Shown piece by piece: positions 33,774 to 42,903 of a DNA stretch of 64,000 bases (position 1 is its first letter; each line of letters begins with the position of its first letter). The stretch spans positions 62,001-126,000 of the forward strand of contig JAFUSN010000003.1 of NCBI GenBank assembly GCA_017467625.1. Direction: 5' to 3'. The DNA comes from RGIG1681 sp017467625. Lineage in GTDB: Bacteria > Bacillota > Clostridia > Christensenellales > UBA1242. Both the position numbers and the translations under genes were made by a program. Under the pieces are notes generated by a model. It made no database searches, was not told where the DNA came from, and worked only from the letters and a program-made list of their open reading frames with translations.

Positions 33774-34232
33774 ATGTCAAAGGTTGCAGAGAGTGTTGAA
33801 GAGTTCATTACGCCAATTGTTGAAAAACTTGGCTATGAAATTGTTGAAGTTGAATTTGCAAAAAAATATGATGGAGACAACCTAACTGTGTTTATTGACA
33901 AAGCAGGTGGAGTTAATATTGAAGACTGTGAAAAAGTTCATAGGGCAATTGATGAACCACTTGATGAGCTCAATCCAACTAATGATAAGCCTTACACGCT
34001 CAATGTTTCAAGCCCTGGTGTGGACAGACCAATTGTGACTGATAAAGATTTCCAAAGAAACATTGGCGAAGTGATTGAGGTTAAACTCTTTCAAGCAGTA
34101 AACAAAAAAAAGCTATTTGTTGGGCAACTACTTGAATTTGACACAGAAAATATTAAAATTGAAACTGAATCTGGTGAAATTGTTCTTGCCAGAAAAATGA
34201 TTTCAAAAGCAACAAAATATATTGATTTTTAG
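33774..34232 (+). CDS. rimP: Ribosome maturation factor RimP
   Basis: 30S assembly factor, 152 residues. The conserved core is IVEKLGYEIVEVEFAKK, LTVFIDKAGGVNIEDCEKVHRAI, and YTLNVSSPGVDRPIVTDKDFQR, plus a C-terminal SH3-like domain. It heads the nusA-ylxR-ylxQ-infB-rbfA series. Its SD is strong but may be masked by the leader hairpin. Confidence 0.96.
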   Translation: MSKVAESVEEFITPIVEKLGYEIVEVEFAKKYDGDNLTVFIDKAGGVNIEDCEKVHRAIDEPLDELNPTNDKPYTLNVSSPGVDRPIVTDKDFQRNIGEVIEVKLFQAVNKKKLFVGQLLEFDTENIKIETESGEIVLARKMISKATKYIDF

Positions 34233-34242
34233 GAGAAAAATA

Positions 34243-35418
34243 ATGACAAACAAAGATTTTTTCTTGGCACTCGATGCCTTGGAACAAGAAAAAGGAATTA
34301 GTAAGGACTACTTTTTAAATGCACTTAAAACTGCACTTGCAACTGCATATAGAAGAAATTTTGACGAAACAAGACCTGTGGAAGTTGATTTAAAACCAGA
34401 AAAATTTTCAATTGATATTTATGCATATCAAACAGTTGTGAATGAAGTTGTTGATGAAAATGCTGAAATTTCTCTTCAAGATGCAGCTTCAAGCACAAAT
34501 AAAATTTTGCGTTTTGATGAAGAAACAGGAAAATGGGTTACCAAAAAAACAGCAAAAGTTGGTGATAGATTAATTGAAATGATTTCACCAAAAGATTTTG
34601 GTAGAATTTCAGCTTCAACAGCCAAACAAGTTATCACTCAAAAACTTCGTGAACAAGAAAAAAATTCTGCATATGGTGAATTTGCAAACAAAGTTGATAC
34701 TTTGATGACCGGCGTGATTAACAGAGTTGATGTTGACACTGTTTATATTGAGTTTCCAGGAACAAACATTGAAGGTGTTATGATGCAATTTGATCAAATT
34801 CCTGGTGAAAAATATAATGTTGGTGACAGAGTTAAAGTTTATGTTAAAAAGCTTCGTGAAACTGCTTATGGTGTTCAAGCAATTGTTTCAAGGTCACACG
34901 CAAACTTTGTGAAAAAATTATTTGAACTTGAAGTTCCTGAAATTCAAGATGGAGTTGTTGAAATTGTTAATATTGTTCGTGAGGTTGGATACAGAACAAA
35001 AATTGCAATCAATTCAAAAGATCCAAATGTTGATGCACTTGGCGCTTGTGTTGGAAATAAGGGTGTTCGTGTGAACCAAATTGTTTACAGCCTTGGTGGA
35101 GAAAAAATTGACATTATTGTTTGGTCAGATGATCCATTTGAATATATTGCAAGAGCACTTTCGCCAGCAAAAGTTATTTCAGTTGAAATTGATGAAATTA
35201 CAAAAGCTGCAAGAGTTATTGTTCCTGATGACAAACTTTCACTTGCAATTGGAAAAGGTGGGCAAAATGTTCGTTTGGCAGCAAAACTTACTAACTGGAA
35301 AATTGATGTTAAGAGTGAAAGCAAAGCCGCCCAGGATAATGTTGATGCAACCAGTCACACAGATGTTGATAACATTGGCGATATTTTCAGTGGCACTGAA
35401 GATATCAATCTTGACTAA
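34243..35418 (+). CDS. nusA: Transcription termination/antitermination factor NusA
   Basis: RNA polymerase-bound elongation factor, 391 residues. ATG 34243 has an AGGAGAAAA SD, preferred over an upstream in-frame ATG within rimP. The N-terminal domain has YFLNALKTALATAYRRNF. The S1 domain starts near GVINRVDVDTVYIEFPG, and KH domains contain VGNKGVRVNQIVYSLGGEKIDI and AIGKGGQNVRLAAKL. The C-terminal acidic repeats of E. coli NusA are absent, as in Gram-positives. Confidence 0.97.
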   Translation: MTNKDFFLALDALEQEKGISKDYFLNALKTALATAYRRNFDETRPVEVDLKPEKFSIDIYAYQTVVNEVVDENAEISLQDAASSTNKILRFDEETGKWVTKKTAKVGDRLIEMISPKDFGRISASTAKQVITQKLREQEKNSAYGEFANKVDTLMTGVINRVDVDTVYIEFPGTNIEGVMMQFDQIPGEKYNVGDRVKVYVKKLRETAYGVQAIVSRSHANFVKKLFELEVPEIQDGVVEIVNIVREVGYRTKIAINSKDPNVDALGACVGNKGVRVNQIVYSLGGEKIDIIVWSDDPFEYIARALSPAKVISVEIDEITKAARVIVPDDKLSLAIGKGGQNVRLAAKLTNWKIDVKSESKAAQDNVDATSHTDVDNIGDIFSGTEDINLD

Positions 35419-35429
35419 GAGAGGGTAAA

Positions 35430-35684
35430 ATGAGAGAGCCTGAAAGAACTTGTGTTGCATGCAGATTAAAATCACAAAAAGACGACTTTTTTAAAGTTGT
35501 TTTAACACCAAGTGGTGCTGAAATTGAGTTGTTGTCAAAATTAAATGGGCGCGGAGCATATATTTGTAAAAATGCTGCATGCATTGAAAAGGCTAAAAAA
35601 TCAAGAGCATTTTCAAGAAGTTTTAAAGTCCCTGTAAATGAAAAAATTTATGAGGAGCTTTTAAATGAACTTAATGAAAATTAA
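35430..35684 (+). CDS. ylxR: YlxR (RNase P modulator-like) protein
   Basis: 84 residues of the DUF448 family, in its fixed place between nusA and ylxQ. The motif REPERTCVACRLKSQKDDFFKVV and the strongly conserved LNGRGAYICKN are present. The two Cys of CVAC and the later Cys pair may bind metal. It overlaps ylxQ by 20 nt. Confidence 0.93.
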   Translation: MREPERTCVACRLKSQKDDFFKVVLTPSGAEIELLSKLNGRGAYICKNAACIEKAKKSRAFSRSFKVPVNEKIYEELLNELNEN

Positions 35685-35958
35685 AACATATGTTGGATTT
35701 GCAACTAAATCAAGGAGTGCTGTTATTGGAACTGATAACATTTTGAAAAGTAAAAAAAACAAATTAATTTTAGTTTCAAGTGAACTTTCAATTCAAGCTT
35801 TGAATAAAATTCAAATAGTTGCAAATTCACAAAAAATTGATATAGTTAAATTAACTGGGACAGAAATGTTTTCAGTGATTAGTAAAAGTGGAATAAAAGC
35901 ACTGTCAATTACTGATGATAATTTGGCAAATGCAATAAAATCATGTTTGACTGAATAG
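35665..35958 (+). CDS. ylxQ: YlxQ, L7Ae/L30e-family RNA-binding protein
   Basis: 97 residues with the L7Ae fold pattern: YVGFATKSRSAVIGTDNIL, LILVSSELS, then IDIVKLTGTEMFSVISKSGIKALSI. The family binds kink-turn RNA. ATG 35665 is chosen for the GAGGAG SD 7 nt upstream inside ylxR. It ends 15 nt before the infB start. Confidence 0.92.
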   Translation: MNLMKIKTYVGFATKSRSAVIGTDNILKSKKNKLILVSSELSIQALNKIQIVANSQKIDIVKLTGTEMFSVISKSGIKALSITDDNLANAIKSCLTE

Positions 35959-35973
35959 GTCATGGAGGGAATT

Positions 35974-38547
35974 TTGAATAATACAAATTCACAAAAACAA
36001 GTTGATTTTTCAAATATTAGAGATGTGCAAAATCTTATGAAGGGCAATAGCATTGCTACTTTTGCCATGAACTTAAAAGCTTCAAGGCAAAAGCTTACTA
36101 ATGTTGGTGCAAAAATTGCAGAACTCAAAAAACGAGTTGAAAAAGAATCGGAAAAAAAGGTTGAAAAACCAATTGAAAAACCAGTTGAAGTTAAAAAGGC
36201 AGAAGTTAAAGTTGATGCGAAACCTGCTCCTGTTGCAACTCAAGCTCAACAGCGTCCACAAAGGCAGTTTGATCCTGTTCAAGCAAGAAATAATATGTTC
36301 CAAGGGAAATCAAATTCTGTTTATCAGCCAAAAAATGCTCAAAACGCTGGAAAACCAAATGGTTCATTTAATAACAGAAATGGTTCTAAATTCACTCCAA
36401 CTGGTGAAAGAAGATTTGATGGACAACAGCAATTTGGTTCAAGGCCAAATTCATTCAATGGTGGCTTTAATGGAAAGCCTGGAAAACCAGGTGAAAGACC
36501 TGCAGGAACTGGATTTAAAAAGCCAATGGGTCAAGGTTTTTCACCAAGATTACCAAGATCAACAGAAAGCGTTTCAACTCTTGCCAAAACAAATACAAGG
36601 GGAACAACCAAGAAAAAGGCTGGCTATGAGAAAAATGGTGAAGAAAAGCGTGGCGTAAACCGTAAGGCAATGCTTAATCGTGGATATATTGATGGTGAAA
36701 ATGCTGCAATTGAAAGCGAACAAAATGAGCAAGTTACATTCAAAAGACACAAAAAGGCAAAGGAAGAGCAAGTTCAAGTTCGTCCAGTTCAAAAAATTGA
36801 CCATGCTGTTATCACAACAGACAATTTAACAGTTAAAATTTTAGCTGAAACAATTGGTAAGTCAGTTCCAGAACTTATGGGTAAATTTTTGTTACTTGGA
36901 ATGATGGTTAACATTAACAGCAACATTGATTATGCATCTGCAGAACTTGTTGCATCTGAGTTTGGAATTACTCTTGAACGTAAAGTTGAAAAAACATTTG
37001 AAGAAAAACTTGCTGAGCAAGTTTCAAGTGTTGAAGATAAAGAAGAAGATTTAGTTAAAAGGCCAGCTGTTGTTACAGTTATGGGACATGTTGACCACGG
37101 TAAAACTTCACTTCTTGATAGAATTAGAAAGACTGATGTTGCGCTTGGTGAAGCGGGTGGAATTACTCAAAGCATTGGTGCATACACAATTTCTATTAAC
37201 GGCGAGGAAATAACATTTATTGATACACCTGGACATGCTGCATTTACTGCAATGCGTGAAAGAGGTGCAAAACTTACTGATATTGCTATTTTGGTTGTCG
37301 CAGCTGATGACGGTGTTATGCCTCAAACTGTTGAAAGTATTAAGCAAATTAAACAAGCAAATGTTCCAATGATTGTTGCAATTAATAAAATTGATGTCCC
37401 TCATGCAAATATTGAAAATGTTAAAACTCAACTTGCAACCTATGATGTTTTGCCAGAAGAATGGGGCGGTGATGCAATTATGGTTCCAATTTCTGCAAAA
37501 CAAGGTTTGAATATTGATAAACTTCTTGAAATGGTTTTGTTTGTTGCTGAATATCAAGGACTTAAAGCAAATCCTAATAGACAGGCAACTGGTTCAATTA
37601 TTGAAGCAAAACTTGATAAAGGCGTTGGTGCAGTTGCAACAGTTTTGGTTCAAAATGGAACACTTCATGTTGGTGATTATGTGGTTGTTGGAACCTGCAC
37701 AGGAAAAATTCGTGCAATGATGAATGACAAGCATGAAAAAATTAAGGCGGCTGGTCCATCAACACCTGTTCAAATTATGGGTCTTAGTGATGTTCCAAAT
37801 GCTGGCGATGAGCTTTATGTTGTTGATGAAAAAATGAGTCGTCAAGTTGCATTGGAGCGTCAAAACCAAGCAAAAATTAACATGATTAAGAGCGCTGACC
37901 TTTCAATTGAAAACATGATGAATAAGATTGCAGATAGCAATTTTAAGGACTACAATGTAATTGTTAAAGCTGATGTTGCTGGTTCTGTTGAAGCACTTAA
38001 AGCGTCACTTTCTGAAATTCAAAATGATGAAGTTAAAGTTAGATTTGTTTCTGGTGGTGCTGGTGCAGTTAATGAAAATGATGTAAACATGGCTCAAGCT
38101 TCAAACGCACTTATTGTTGCATTTAACACAAAAGTTGATTTTAAAGCAAAGGTTATGGCTGATAAATATAAAGTTGAGATAAAAAGCTCAAAAATTATTT
38201 ATGAAGTTTTGGATTACATTAAAGAAAAAATTAGCAAAATGATAACACCAAAATATAAGGAAGTTGTTACTGGACATTGCGAAATTAGGGCAACATTTAA
38301 AGCAAGCAAAGTTGGACTTATTGCTGGAACTTATGTTCTTGATGGAAAAATTTCAAGAGACAATAAAGTTCGTGTGTTTAGGGGTGATAAACTTTTATTT
38401 GAAGGTGAAATTGGAAGCATTCAACGTGAAAAGAATGAAGCAAAAGATGTTGATGCTGGATATGAATGTGGCGTAACATTTGCAGGATTTACAGATTTTG
38501 CAGTTGGTGACACATTTGAAACTTACAAATTAGAAAGAATAAATTAA
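35974..38547 (+). CDS. infB: Translation initiation factor IF-2
   Basis: GTPase that positions initiator tRNA, 857 residues from TTG 35974. This start is preferred because GGAGGG lies 5 nt upstream; the ATG at 35962 would place that SD inside the gene and has none of its own. A Lys/Glu and Gly/Asn/Phe-rich linker is followed by an IF2N domain (LTVKILAETIGKSVPELMGK). The G domain has GHVDHGKTSLLD near residue 371, DTPGHAAFTAMRERG, NKIDVPHAN and SAKQG. Domains II-IV are intact. Confidence 0.97.
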   Translation: MNNTNSQKQVDFSNIRDVQNLMKGNSIATFAMNLKASRQKLTNVGAKIAELKKRVEKESEKKVEKPIEKPVEVKKAEVKVDAKPAPVATQAQQRPQRQFDPVQARNNMFQGKSNSVYQPKNAQNAGKPNGSFNNRNGSKFTPTGERRFDGQQQFGSRPNSFNGGFNGKPGKPGERPAGTGFKKPMGQGFSPRLPRSTESVSTLAKTNTRGTTKKKAGYEKNGEEKRGVNRKAMLNRGYIDGENAAIESEQNEQVTFKRHKKAKEEQVQVRPVQKIDHAVITTDNLTVKILAETIGKSVPELMGKFLLLGMMVNINSNIDYASAELVASEFGITLERKVEKTFEEKLAEQVSSVEDKEEDLVKRPAVVTVMGHVDHGKTSLLDRIRKTDVALGEAGGITQSIGAYTISINGEEITFIDTPGHAAFTAMRERGAKLTDIAILVVAADDGVMPQTVESIKQIKQANVPMIVAINKIDVPHANIENVKTQLATYDVLPEEWGGDAIMVPISAKQGLNIDKLLEMVLFVAEYQGLKANPNRQATGSIIEAKLDKGVGAVATVLVQNGTLHVGDYVVVGTCTGKIRAMMNDKHEKIKAAGPSTPVQIMGLSDVPNAGDELYVVDEKMSRQVALERQNQAKINMIKSADLSIENMMNKIADSNFKDYNVIVKADVAGSVEALKASLSEIQNDEVKVRFVSGGAGAVNENDVNMAQASNALIVAFNTKVDFKAKVMADKYKVEIKSSKIIYEVLDYIKEKISKMITPKYKEVVTGHCEIRATFKASKVGLIAGTYVLDGKISRDNKVRVFRGDKLLFEGEIGSIQREKNEAKDVDAGYECGVTFAGFTDFAVGDTFETYKLERIN

Positions 38548-38550
38548 AAT

Positions 38551-38580
38551 AGCAAGAGCATTAGAAATAGTGCTCTTGTG
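38551..38580 (+). repeat. Hairpin between infB and rbfA
   Basis: CAAGAGCA/TGCTCTTG with a 10-nt loop and no T-run. Likely an RNA processing or stability element rather than a terminator. Confidence 0.5.
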
Positions 38581-38597
38581 CTTTATTGGAGAAAATT

Positions 38598-38960
38598 ATG
38601 CCAAATTCAAACAGAATGAATCGTGTGAATTCAGAAATTCAAAAAACACTTGCAAAAATAATCTCAAGATTCGATGACAAAGAAATTTCAACATCTCTAA
38701 TTTCAATTATGAAGGTTGAAACATTTGCCGACTTTTCATTATCAAAAATTTATGTTAGTGTTTTTGGTGATGAAGAAAAGAAAAATTCAGTTGTTGCTAA
38801 ACTTAATCACAATAAAAAGCAAATTAGATATGATTTGGCGCACAGTTTAAAAATGAGAATAGTTCCTGATTTAATTTTTATTGTTGATGAGTTTGAAGAA
38901 AAATCTGAAAGAGTTTTAAAGTTATTCCAAAAAATCGAGGAAGAAACTGATGCTAAGTAA
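38598..38960 (+). CDS. rbfA: Ribosome-binding factor A
   Basis: Cold-shock 30S maturation factor with a KH-like fold, 120 residues. ATG 38598 has a GGAG SD; the TTG at 38586 overlaps the SD and is not used. Signature elements are SNRMNRVNSEIQKTLAKII, TFADFSLSKIYVSVFG and KKQIRYDLAHSLKMRIVPDLIFIVDE. It overlaps the nrnA start by 11 nt. Confidence 0.93.
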   Translation: MPNSNRMNRVNSEIQKTLAKIISRFDDKEISTSLISIMKVETFADFSLSKIYVSVFGDEEKKNSVVAKLNHNKKQIRYDLAHSLKMRIVPDLIFIVDEFEEKSERVLKLFQKIEEETDAK

Positions 38961-39915
38961 GGTTTGTGAAGCTTTAAAAAGAGCAAAAACTGTAGCAATT
39001 TATATTCACATTAATGTTGATTGTGATGCAATGGGAAGTGCGCTTGCTCTTCAAGAGAGTTTGGAACAACTCGGGATTATTGCTGATGTTTTTGTGCATT
39101 CAAATTTTCCAAACAATTTTAGTTTTTATGGTGATGCATTAAAAAATGTTAACAAAAAAACTGTTTCTAATTATGAACTTGCCGTTTGTTTGGATGCTCC
39201 AAATGAACAGAGACTCGGTAAATTTAGGTATACATATCGCAAAAATGTTAAAAATACAATTTTGATTGACCACCACATCTTAGCTAATGAAAAATATTGC
39301 AGACTTAATTATATTAAGGAATCTTCATCAACAGCGGAAATTTTGTTTGAAGTTTTAACAAAACTTGATATTAAATTTACACAATCAATTTGTAAGAATT
39401 TGCTTTCTGGAATTTTGACTGATACTGGAAGATTTTCATATTCAATTTATGAAAATACTTTTTTAGTGGCATCACAACTTCTAAAAATTGGAAAAATTAA
39501 AATGGAAGAAGTTGTTTTGCCTTTGTTTAATTCTATGACTTATGGTGTATTTCAAATGGTGAAAAAAGCTCATGAAAATATTGAGTTTTATTCTAACAAT
39601 AAACTCGCACTAATTATGTTTAGTCGTGGTGATTTTGTTGAAACTGGAACTACGCTTGACGATCTTGACGATTTACCAAATGTTGGATTAAAGTTAAAAG
39701 ATGTTCAATTTGTTATTTTGGCATCTGAAGATGATAAAGGATATTTTAGGGTTTCATTTAGATCAAAGGGAAATTTGTCAGCAAAAGATGTTGCTGCAGT
39801 TTTTGGTGGAAATGGCCATTTAAATGCAAGTGGTTGCAAAATTTTTGGTGAATTTGATGAAGTTAAACAAAAACTTATTGATTCAACACTTCAAACTTTT
39901 GGATGGAATAAATGA
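38950..39915 (+). CDS. nrnA: DHH-family nanoRNase/pAp phosphatase NrnA
   Basis: Degrades 2-5 nt RNAs and dephosphorylates pAp, 321 residues. The DHH metal motifs are HINVDCDAMGSALAL (usually HxxPDGDAxGS), CLDAPNEQRLG and LIDHH. The DHHA1 domain ends with VAAVFGGNGHLNASGC. All metal-binding Asp and His are kept, though Pro and Gly in the first motif are Val and Cys. It overlaps truB by 4 nt. Confidence 0.93.
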   Translation: MLSKVCEALKRAKTVAIYIHINVDCDAMGSALALQESLEQLGIIADVFVHSNFPNNFSFYGDALKNVNKKTVSNYELAVCLDAPNEQRLGKFRYTYRKNVKNTILIDHHILANEKYCRLNYIKESSSTAEILFEVLTKLDIKFTQSICKNLLSGILTDTGRFSYSIYENTFLVASQLLKIGKIKMEEVVLPLFNSMTYGVFQMVKKAHENIEFYSNNKLALIMFSRGDFVETGTTLDDLDDLPNVGLKLKDVQFVILASEDDKGYFRVSFRSKGNLSAKDVAAVFGGNGHLNASGCKIFGEFDEVKQKLIDSTLQTFGWNK

Positions 39916-40778
39916 CAGAAAATTTTGGATTTGTTAATATCATAAAACCAACAGGAATGACATCTTCGGATGTCGTTTTGTGTGTAAAAAGAATTTTAAA
40001 AGAAAAACGAGTTGGGCACCTTGGAACGCTTGATCCTGCAGCCACTGGAGTTTTGCCAATTGCAGTTGGGAAAGCTACTAAATTTTTTGATTACTTTTTA
40101 AATAAAGATAAAATTTATTATGCAATTGTTAGATTTGGGATAGAAACAGACACTCTTGATAGCCTTGGTAAAATTACAAAAGAAATAAAACAACAAATCA
40201 CATCTAATGACTTAAAAAAAGTTTTGCCTGAATTTATTGGTGAAATTGATCAGGTTCCACCACGATATTCTGCCGTTAAAGTTAATGGGAAAAAAGCCTA
40301 CGAACTTTCACGAAATAATGTAGATTTTGAATTAAAATCAAAAAAAATATACATTTTTGATATAAAATTAATAAAAAATATATCATCTAACTTATTTTTA
40401 TTTAAAGTTCATTCATCTGCAGGAACATATATAAGAAAGTTGTTTTTAGACATTGCAGAAAAAGCTGGATCATGTTGTTTTGTTCCTGTTATAATTAGAA
40501 CAAAAAGTGGTGCATTTAATATTGATGATGCAGTAACTATTGATGAATTTGAACAGAGTAAAACTATAGTGAGTCCAACTGAAATTTTGAAACTTAAGCA
40601 ATATGAAGTTAATGATGAAGTTGCAAAAAAAGTTTTAAATGGAGTTCAAATTGAAACTAAAGATATTGCTGGAAAGTTTGAGGATAATGAAGAAATTTTT
40701 TTAACCTATAAAAACAGGCTTATTGGCTTATATCAAATTAAAAATGGAAAAATTTTAAGAAAAGTTTTTGTATACTAG
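39912..40778 (+). CDS. truB: tRNA pseudouridine(55) synthase TruB
   Basis: Makes pseudouridine 55 in the T loop, 288 residues. The catalytic Asp is in GHLGTLDPAATGVLPIAVGKATK. KPTGMTSSDVV, VPPRYSAVKVNGKKAYELSR and SSAGTYIRKLF are the other family blocks. The PUA-like C-terminal region is reduced. ribF, often next, is absent; a separate promoter for efp follows. Confidence 0.96.
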   Translation: MTENFGFVNIIKPTGMTSSDVVLCVKRILKEKRVGHLGTLDPAATGVLPIAVGKATKFFDYFLNKDKIYYAIVRFGIETDTLDSLGKITKEIKQQITSNDLKKVLPEFIGEIDQVPPRYSAVKVNGKKAYELSRNNVDFELKSKKIYIFDIKLIKNISSNLFLFKVHSSAGTYIRKLFLDIAEKAGSCCFVPVIIRTKSGAFNIDDAVTIDEFEQSKTIVSPTEILKLKQYEVNDEVAKKVLNGVQIETKDIAGKFEDNEEIFLTYKNRLIGLYQIKNGKILRKVFVY

Positions 40779-40813
40779 TTTGAGTTATTGATTTTTTGTT
40801 ATGGATATGTTAT

Positions 40814-40819
40814 TATAAT
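40814..40819 (+). promoter_or_regulatory. -10 element of efp promoter
   Basis: TATAAT 26 nt upstream of the efp ATG; no convincing -35 at 16-18 bp. Confidence 0.45.
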
Positions 40820-40845
40820 CATGTAAAAAACGATTGGAGGAATTT

Positions 40846-41403
40846 ATGATTACTGCTGGTGAACTTAGAAAAGGCGTTACTTTTGAATATGAAGGAAAGG
40901 TTTATGTTGTTGTTGACTTTTTGCATGTAAAACCAGGAAAAGGTGCAGCATTTGTTAGAACAAAACTTAAAAATGTTATTACTGGACAAGTCATTGAACT
41001 CACATTTAACCCTGTAACAAAATTTGAAAAAGCACAAATTGAAAGAAAACAAATGCAATATCTTTATAGTGATGGTGATCTTTATTATTTTATGGATAAT
41101 GAAACATATGAACAACTTCCACTTAATAAAGATCAGGTTGAGGATGCGCTTCAATATATTGTTGAAAACATGGATGTAACAATTCAGTTTTATAAAGGCG
41201 AAGCATTTAGTGTTGAACCACCTAATTTTGTTGAACTTAAAATTATTGAGTGCGAACCAGGTGTTCAAGGTGATACATCAAAAGCTGGAAACAAACCTGC
41301 AAAACTTGAAACAGGACTTGTTCTTCAAGTTCCATTATTTGTAAATAATGGTGATACAATTAGAATCGATACAAGAACTGGAACCTACATGTCAAGAATT
41401 TAA
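40846..41403 (+). CDS. efp: Elongation factor P
   Basis: Relieves ribosome stalling at polyproline, 185 residues. ATG 40846 follows TTGGAGGAA; the TTG before it is part of the SD. The tip loop HVKPGKGAAFVRTKLKNV carries the Lys that is modified in other Bacillota. DLYYFMDNETYEQLPL and the C-terminal VNNGDTIRIDTRTGTYMSR are typical. The next operon is spoIIIA, the usual arrangement. Confidence 0.97.
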   Translation: MITAGELRKGVTFEYEGKVYVVVDFLHVKPGKGAAFVRTKLKNVITGQVIELTFNPVTKFEKAQIERKQMQYLYSDGDLYYFMDNETYEQLPLNKDQVEDALQYIVENMDVTIQFYKGEAFSVEPPNFVELKIIECEPGVQGDTSKAGNKPAKLETGLVLQVPLFVNNGDTIRIDTRTGTYMSRI

Positions 41404-41422
41404 TTTTAGTTTTATTGATATT

Positions 41423-41453
41423 AAAATATGTCATTTTATGACATATTTTTTTT
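41423..41453 (+). terminator. Intrinsic terminator after efp
   Basis: Perfect 12-bp stem AAAATATGTCAT/ATGACATATTTT with TTT loop and following T-run. Confidence 0.92.
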
Positions 41454-41463
41454 GTGTAAATTT

Positions 41464-41492
41464 TCATATAAAAACTATTTTCTTAATACAAT
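41464..41492 (+). promoter_or_regulatory. SigE-type promoter of the spoIIIA operon
   Basis: TCATATA (41464-41470), 14 bp, AATACAAT (41485-41492). This differs by one base in each element from the SigE consensus TCATATT-N14-CATACAAT. spoIIIA is SigE-dependent in spore formers, so the match fits the expected mother-cell control. The transcription start would fall near the SD. Confidence 0.8.
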
Positions 41493-41508
41493 TTAGCAGG
41501 AGATGCAT

Positions 41509-42417
41509 ATGGATAATCTTCTGCCAGAGTGGTTATATCAAGAAATTAGGAACAGATTTTTAATTGAATTTATTTATGAAATTCGCATAAGAGTTAACAA
41601 GCCAATTATGGTAAATTACAAGGGAAGATACTTAGAGGTTTCAGAAAATGAAAATAGAGGTAAATTTTTAGGAACAAAAGAATTGATTAATTACATTATT
41701 AAAATTGCAACAAAACAATCTTTATATTCATATAATGATCAAATCAAAAATTGTTACATAAGTGCAGAAGATGGAATTAGAATTGGCATATGTGGAGATG
41801 TTGTTTCAAATGATAACAAAATTATTACTATAAAAAATATTACTTCTTTAAACATTAGAATTGCACATCAGGTTTTTAATGTTTCAAATCAAATTATTAA
41901 TTTTGTGTATTGTCAAGGAACTGTTAAAAACACATTAATTTTGTCGCCACCAGGAGCCGGGAAAACAACAATGGTTCGTGATTTAACATTAAAACTTTCA
42001 AATGAGAAAAAGATACAAAACATACTAGTTATTGATGAAAGATTTGAACTGGCTGGAGATGGTGAAAAGAAACTTGAAATTGGCGACTTGGTTGATGTTC
42101 TTTCTGGAACAACAAAAGCGTATGCATTTTCCACCGCTTTAAAAACAATGAATCCAAGTGTAATTGTTACTGATGAAATTTCAACAAGGGAAGATATTGA
42201 AGCTGCAAAAATTTCTGCAAGGAGTGGCGTTAAAGTTATTGCTACAGCGCATGCTGAATCGCTGCTTGATATAAAGAGTAATAAATTTTTGAAGGAAACA
42301 ATAGCCGAAAAAATTTTTGAAAGAATTATTATAATGTCAAAACGAAATGGGGTTGGAACAATAGAAGGAATTTTTGATCAAGAGCTTAGGTGTATTTATG
42401 TTCCATATTTAGTATGA
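41509..42417 (+). CDS. spoIIIAA: Stage III sporulation protein AA (ATPase)
   Basis: Secretion-type ATPase thought to power the SpoIIIA-SpoIIQ feeding channel, 302 residues. ATG 41509 is 6 nt after AGGAG; ATG 41503 would abut it. Walker A is SPPGAGKTTMVRDL near residue 147, Walker B LVIDERFELAG, and a His box KVIATAHAESLLD follows. The fold resembles PilT/VirB11 ATPases. It overlaps spoIIIAB by 4 nt. Confidence 0.95.
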   Translation: MDNLLPEWLYQEIRNRFLIEFIYEIRIRVNKPIMVNYKGRYLEVSENENRGKFLGTKELINYIIKIATKQSLYSYNDQIKNCYISAEDGIRIGICGDVVSNDNKIITIKNITSLNIRIAHQVFNVSNQIINFVYCQGTVKNTLILSPPGAGKTTMVRDLTLKLSNEKKIQNILVIDERFELAGDGEKKLEIGDLVDVLSGTTKAYAFSTALKTMNPSVIVTDEISTREDIEAAKISARSGVKVIATAHAESLLDIKSNKFLKETIAEKIFERIIIMSKRNGVGTIEGIFDQELRCIYVPYLV

Positions 42418-42899
42418 AAATTTTATTGCCAATAACAGTTTTAATTGTTTCATTTTTGATTGGGTTTTCATATAAGCGCAAATTTTATAAAACAACTGAA
42501 TTACTTAAAGTTCTGTTAGAATTTCAGCAGTATTTAAATTCTAACATCTTAATATTTAAATCAAATATTTATGATATTATACATAATTATAAAATTACGC
42601 ATGAAAATAAAAGTGCAATTTACGAAAAATTATTTGTAAAATCAAACAATTTCTATCAAATTAACGATAAGTTTATTTTTGATCTTGTTGGTGAAATTGA
42701 TACTAAAGATGTTTTAATCAATTATTATAATTCACTTGGAAGTTTTGAGTATTTGACTGAAGTTGAAAAGGGAAAACAAATTGAAATGCTTTTAGAACGC
42801 GAAATTCATTTGTCTTTAGAAAAACAAAAAAGCATGGGTGATTTGTGGTTTAAAGTTATTATTGGAATTGGTGCAATGATTGCAATTGCACTTTGGTAA
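42414..42899 (+). CDS. spoIIIAB: Stage III sporulation protein AB
   Basis: 161 residues. An N-terminal membrane helix is followed by a soluble helical domain resembling GspF-type proteins (FKSNIYDIIHNYK, LNSNILIF) and a C-terminal membrane helix VIIGIGAMIAIALW at the very end, typical of the family. ATG 42414 overlaps the AA stop (ATGA). Assignment rests on position and topology as much as sequence. Confidence 0.88.
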   Translation: MKILLPITVLIVSFLIGFSYKRKFYKTTELLKVLLEFQQYLNSNILIFKSNIYDIIHNYKITHENKSAIYEKLFVKSNNFYQINDKFIFDLVGEIDTKDVLINYYNSLGSFEYLTEVEKGKQIEMLLEREIHLSLEKQKSMGDLWFKVIIGIGAMIAIALW

Positions 42900-42903
42900 A
42901 ATT

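Noticed and set aside
37108..37557. Long minus-strand frame inside infB, and similar long frames on the minus strand inside efp, topA and dnaE-free regions
   Set aside because: They lie wholly inside conserved genes, have Cys/Phe/Asn-rich composition typical of shadow frames in AT-rich DNA, and lack start signals.
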